Source of the DNA: Planctomycetota bacterium
GTDB lineage: Bacteria > Planctomycetota > PUPC01 > DSUN01
Direction: 5' to 3'
Assembly: GCA_016872875.1 (NCBI GenBank)
Contig: VGYW01000458.1
Location: forward strand, 1 to 6,519
DNA: 6,519 nt
Shown here piece by piece: positions 5,318 through 6,519 of the stretch (the first letter of the stretch is position 1; every line of letters begins with the position of its first letter). A program made the translations under genes and the position numbers. The notes under the pieces were generated by a model, which saw nothing but the letters and a program-made list of their open reading frames with translations, made no database searches and was not told the DNA's origin.

Positions 5318-5770
5318 GTGACGACACTGCTGAAGATTCTCCCGCTTGCCTACCTCCTCCTCGCCATCGCCATCGCCGCGGCCCTCGACGCTTTCGCCCC
5401 CGTGCTGACCCTCCTCCCCCATCCCTGGAACCTCCTCGGCATCGCCCCCGCCGCGCTCGGCGCCGCCCTGGTCCTCACCGCGGGCCTATCCCTCAAGCAA
5501 CACAGGACCGCCATCAAGCCCCTCAAGCGCCCCAAGGCCCTCGTCACAACCGGCGTCTTCGCAATCAGCCGCAACCCCATCTACCTCGGCTTCGTCCTCA
5601 TCCTCCTCGGAACCGCCCTCCTCCTGGGCACCCTCACGCCCCACGCAGTCGTCCTTCCCCTCGCTGCCTTCCTGGATGCCCTTTTCATTCGCTACGAGGA
5701 GAAGCGGCTCGAGGAGGCCTTCGGCGATGCCTGGCGGGGCTACCGGCGGGCGGTCAGGCGCTGGCTATAG
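5318..5770 (+). CDS. Isoprenylcysteine carboxyl methyltransferase-like (PEMT/ICMT family) membrane protein
   Basis: This 150-residue integral membrane protein belongs to the bacterial ICMT/PEMT-like methyltransferases, which use S-adenosylmethionine; bacterial members mostly have unknown acceptors. Four hydrophobic segments lie at about 8-28, 38-57, 88-105 and 107-125. The family signature starts with LVTTGVFAISRNPIYLG (75-91, with R85-N86-P87), and after the last segment comes the cofactor-side block YEEKRLEEAFGDAWRGY (126-142, with E127/E128, R140 and Y142). Length matches compact bacterial members (about 150-200). The only plausible start is GTG at 5318; the nearest purine-rich run (GGGGG, 5301-5305) is 12 nt away, so the ribosome binding site is poor. 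The frame stays open upstream without a better start. It lies 71 nt after the palindrome array and is not obviously linked in function to its neighbours. Family call is firm; substrate unknown. Confidence 0.85.
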   Translation: MTTLLKILPLAYLLLAIAIAAALDAFAPVLTLLPHPWNLLGIAPAALGAALVLTAGLSLKQHRTAIKPLKRPKALVTTGVFAISRNPIYLGFVLILLGTALLLGTLTPHAVVLPLAAFLDALFIRYEEKRLEEAFGDAWRGYRRAVRRWL

Positions 5771-5836
5771 CGCGCGGCGGCCCAGGGTGCATAGTCCGAA
5801 GGGAACACCTTGCGCCTCCGCCGCCCCAGCGCTATA
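5766..5836. repeat. Large imperfect inverted repeat spanning the methyltransferase stop and the Uma2 promoter
   Basis: TATAGCGC (5766-5773) pairs with GCGCTATA (5829-5836). GCGGCGG (5774-5780) pairs with CCGCCGC (5818-5824), leaving a 4-nt bulge. AGGGTG (5784-5789) then pairs with CACCTT (5806-5811) with one G-T pair, leaving a 16-nt loop. The left arm includes the end of the methyltransferase gene and the right arm includes most of the TATACT box. There is no T-run behind it, so a normal intrinsic terminator is unlikely. Confidence 0.55.
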
Positions 5837-5838
5837 CT
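5810..5838 (+). promoter_or_regulatory. Candidate sigma-70 promoter for the Uma2 gene
   Basis: TTGCGC (5810-5815), a 17-nt spacer and TATACT (5833-5838) give a five-of-six -10 match with ideal spacing and a three-of-six -35. Transcription would begin near 5845, leaving a leader of about 40 nt with the ribosome binding site. It is the best promoter-like sequence in this 114-bp gap. Confidence 0.5.
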
Positions 5839-5884
5839 GATGCTACGTTGGGGGGATCAAGAGAGGATGTGAAGAGGTCGAGCC

Positions 5885-6439
5885 ATGAGCATCACCACGC
5901 TCGCCACGGCGGAAGACCTGCTGGCCATGCCCGACGACGGCTTCCGCTACGAACTCATCGAAGGAGAGATCAGGAAAATGAGCCCCGCTGGCATGCTACA
6001 CGGCCTCGTCGCTGGTGAGCTTGTCGGCCTGTTGAGGCAGCACGTGTCCCTGAACAAGCTCGGCGCCACCTTCACAGCGGAGCCGTCGTTCCGCCTCGCC
6101 CGCGACCCAGACACCGTGCGGGTGCCTGATGTTGCTTTCATTCGCGCCGACCGCCTCCGCGGCTGGGACCGCGGCGATGCCTGTTGGTCCGGTGCACCCG
6201 ACCTCGCGGTCGAAGTCGTCTCCCCGGGGGATACCCACCGTGAAGTAGCCGAGAAGGTGGGGGCCTGGCTCGACGCCGGCGCCGCGATAGTCTGGGTCGT
6301 CAATCCCGCCTCGCGCTCCGTCACCGTCCACCGGAGCGCCACCGACATCACCACACTCACCGAGAAGGACGAACTGAACGGCCAAGACGTCGTCCCCGGC
6401 TTCCGCTGCCGCGTGAGCGAGATCTTCGAGAACCTCTGA
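5885..6439 (+). CDS. Uma2 family protein (DUF820, PD-(D/E)XK nuclease fold)
   Basis: This 184-residue protein belongs to the Uma2/DUF820 family of putative restriction-endonuclease-fold proteins, often present in many copies in Cyanobacteria and Planctomycetota; the biological role is unknown. The start resembles the family (AEDLLAMPDDGFRYELIEGEI, in residues 9-29). The nuclease-like core comprises E44 in the first helix, D82 in VRVPDVAFI (78-86), E110 in DLAVEVVSP (106-114), and K124 in the following helix, ahead of AGAAIVWVVNP (131-141). All expected acidic positions and the lysine are present, so the fold could be catalytically competent. The length is normal. The ATG at 5885 has AGAGG (5873-5877) 7 nt upstream. 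A promoter candidate lies at 5810-5838, and the gene appears to be monocistronic, ending 11 nt from a convergent gene. Family confident, activity inferred. Confidence 0.9.
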   Translation: MSITTLATAEDLLAMPDDGFRYELIEGEIRKMSPAGMLHGLVAGELVGLLRQHVSLNKLGATFTAEPSFRLARDPDTVRVPDVAFIRADRLRGWDRGDACWSGAPDLAVEVVSPGDTHREVAEKVGAWLDAGAAIVWVVNPASRSVTVHRSATDITTLTEKDELNGQDVVPGFRCRVSEIFENL

Positions 6440-6450
6440 GTGCAGACCGT

Positions 6451-6519
6451 CTACATGATGCTGAACAGATAGATGCCCGCGGCGGCGAGGAGGAGGGCGA
6501 CGAAGAGGCGGTAGTGGTA
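6451..6519 (-). CDS. C-terminal fragment of a convergent membrane protein
   Basis: Read on the minus strand from the right edge, the frame gives 22 residues ending in a TAG whose complement is at 6451-6453: YHYRLFVALLLAAAGIYLFS followed by IM. This looks like a last transmembrane helix with a basic residue at its start. The fragment is too short to assign; C-termini of this style occur in TSUP/TauE-like transporters among others. Its stop is 11 nt from the Uma2 stop, a tight tail-to-tail arrangement with no visible terminator between. Confidence 0.45.
   Translation of the reverse strand, partial: YHYRLFVALLLAAAGIYLFSIM

Overview
The window is 6,519 bp of GC-rich bacterial DNA, most likely a contig interior because genes run off both ends. 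A DUF6785/DUF6784-type membrane protein, a GH4 glycosidase, an AAA/DUF4143 ATPase, a Uma2-family protein and a dense intergenic array of CCCAGGGC..GCCCTGGG palindromes together suggest the Planctomycetota/Verrucomicrobiota/Lentisphaerota/Hydrogenedentota neighbourhood. This placement rests on family recognition and base composition only; there is no rRNA, tRNA or ribosomal marker to test it.

Layout. 1-1736 (+): 3' part of a large polytopic membrane protein (DUF6785 then DUF6784), open at the left edge. 1737-1824: short gap with a TTGACA-type promoter candidate and an 18-bp near-palindrome. 1825-3273 (+): AAA-type ATPase with a C-terminal DUF4143 nuclease-fold domain. 3294-4592 (+): NAD/metal-dependent GH4 glycosidase with the CHSV signature, 20 nt behind the ATPase. 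4593-5317: a 725-bp non-coding region dominated by three consecutive palindromic units (about 140-165 bp each), the most unusual part of the window. 5318-5770 (+): small membrane methyltransferase of the isoprenylcysteine carboxyl methyltransferase/PEMT-like family. 5771-5884: promoter region overlapped by a large imperfect inverted repeat. 5885-6439 (+): Uma2-family PD-(D/E)XK protein. 6451-6519 (-): last 22 codons of a convergent membrane protein.

How they work together. The membrane protein and the GH4 enzyme could form a carbohydrate uptake and hydrolysis pair, with the ATPase gene wedged between them and sharing a likely transcript with the GH4 gene. This is inference from order only. 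The methyltransferase and Uma2 genes look like independent single-gene units.

The array deserves most attention. Each of its three units is bounded by two inverted copies of a short palindrome and has a long hairpin at its centre. The loop of the bounding palindrome differs between units but is the same at both ends of each unit. The whole 4699-5246 stretch is close to mirror-symmetric around about 4966. It resembles REPIN/BIME-type mobile palindromes in architecture, but no RAYT transposase lies in the window.
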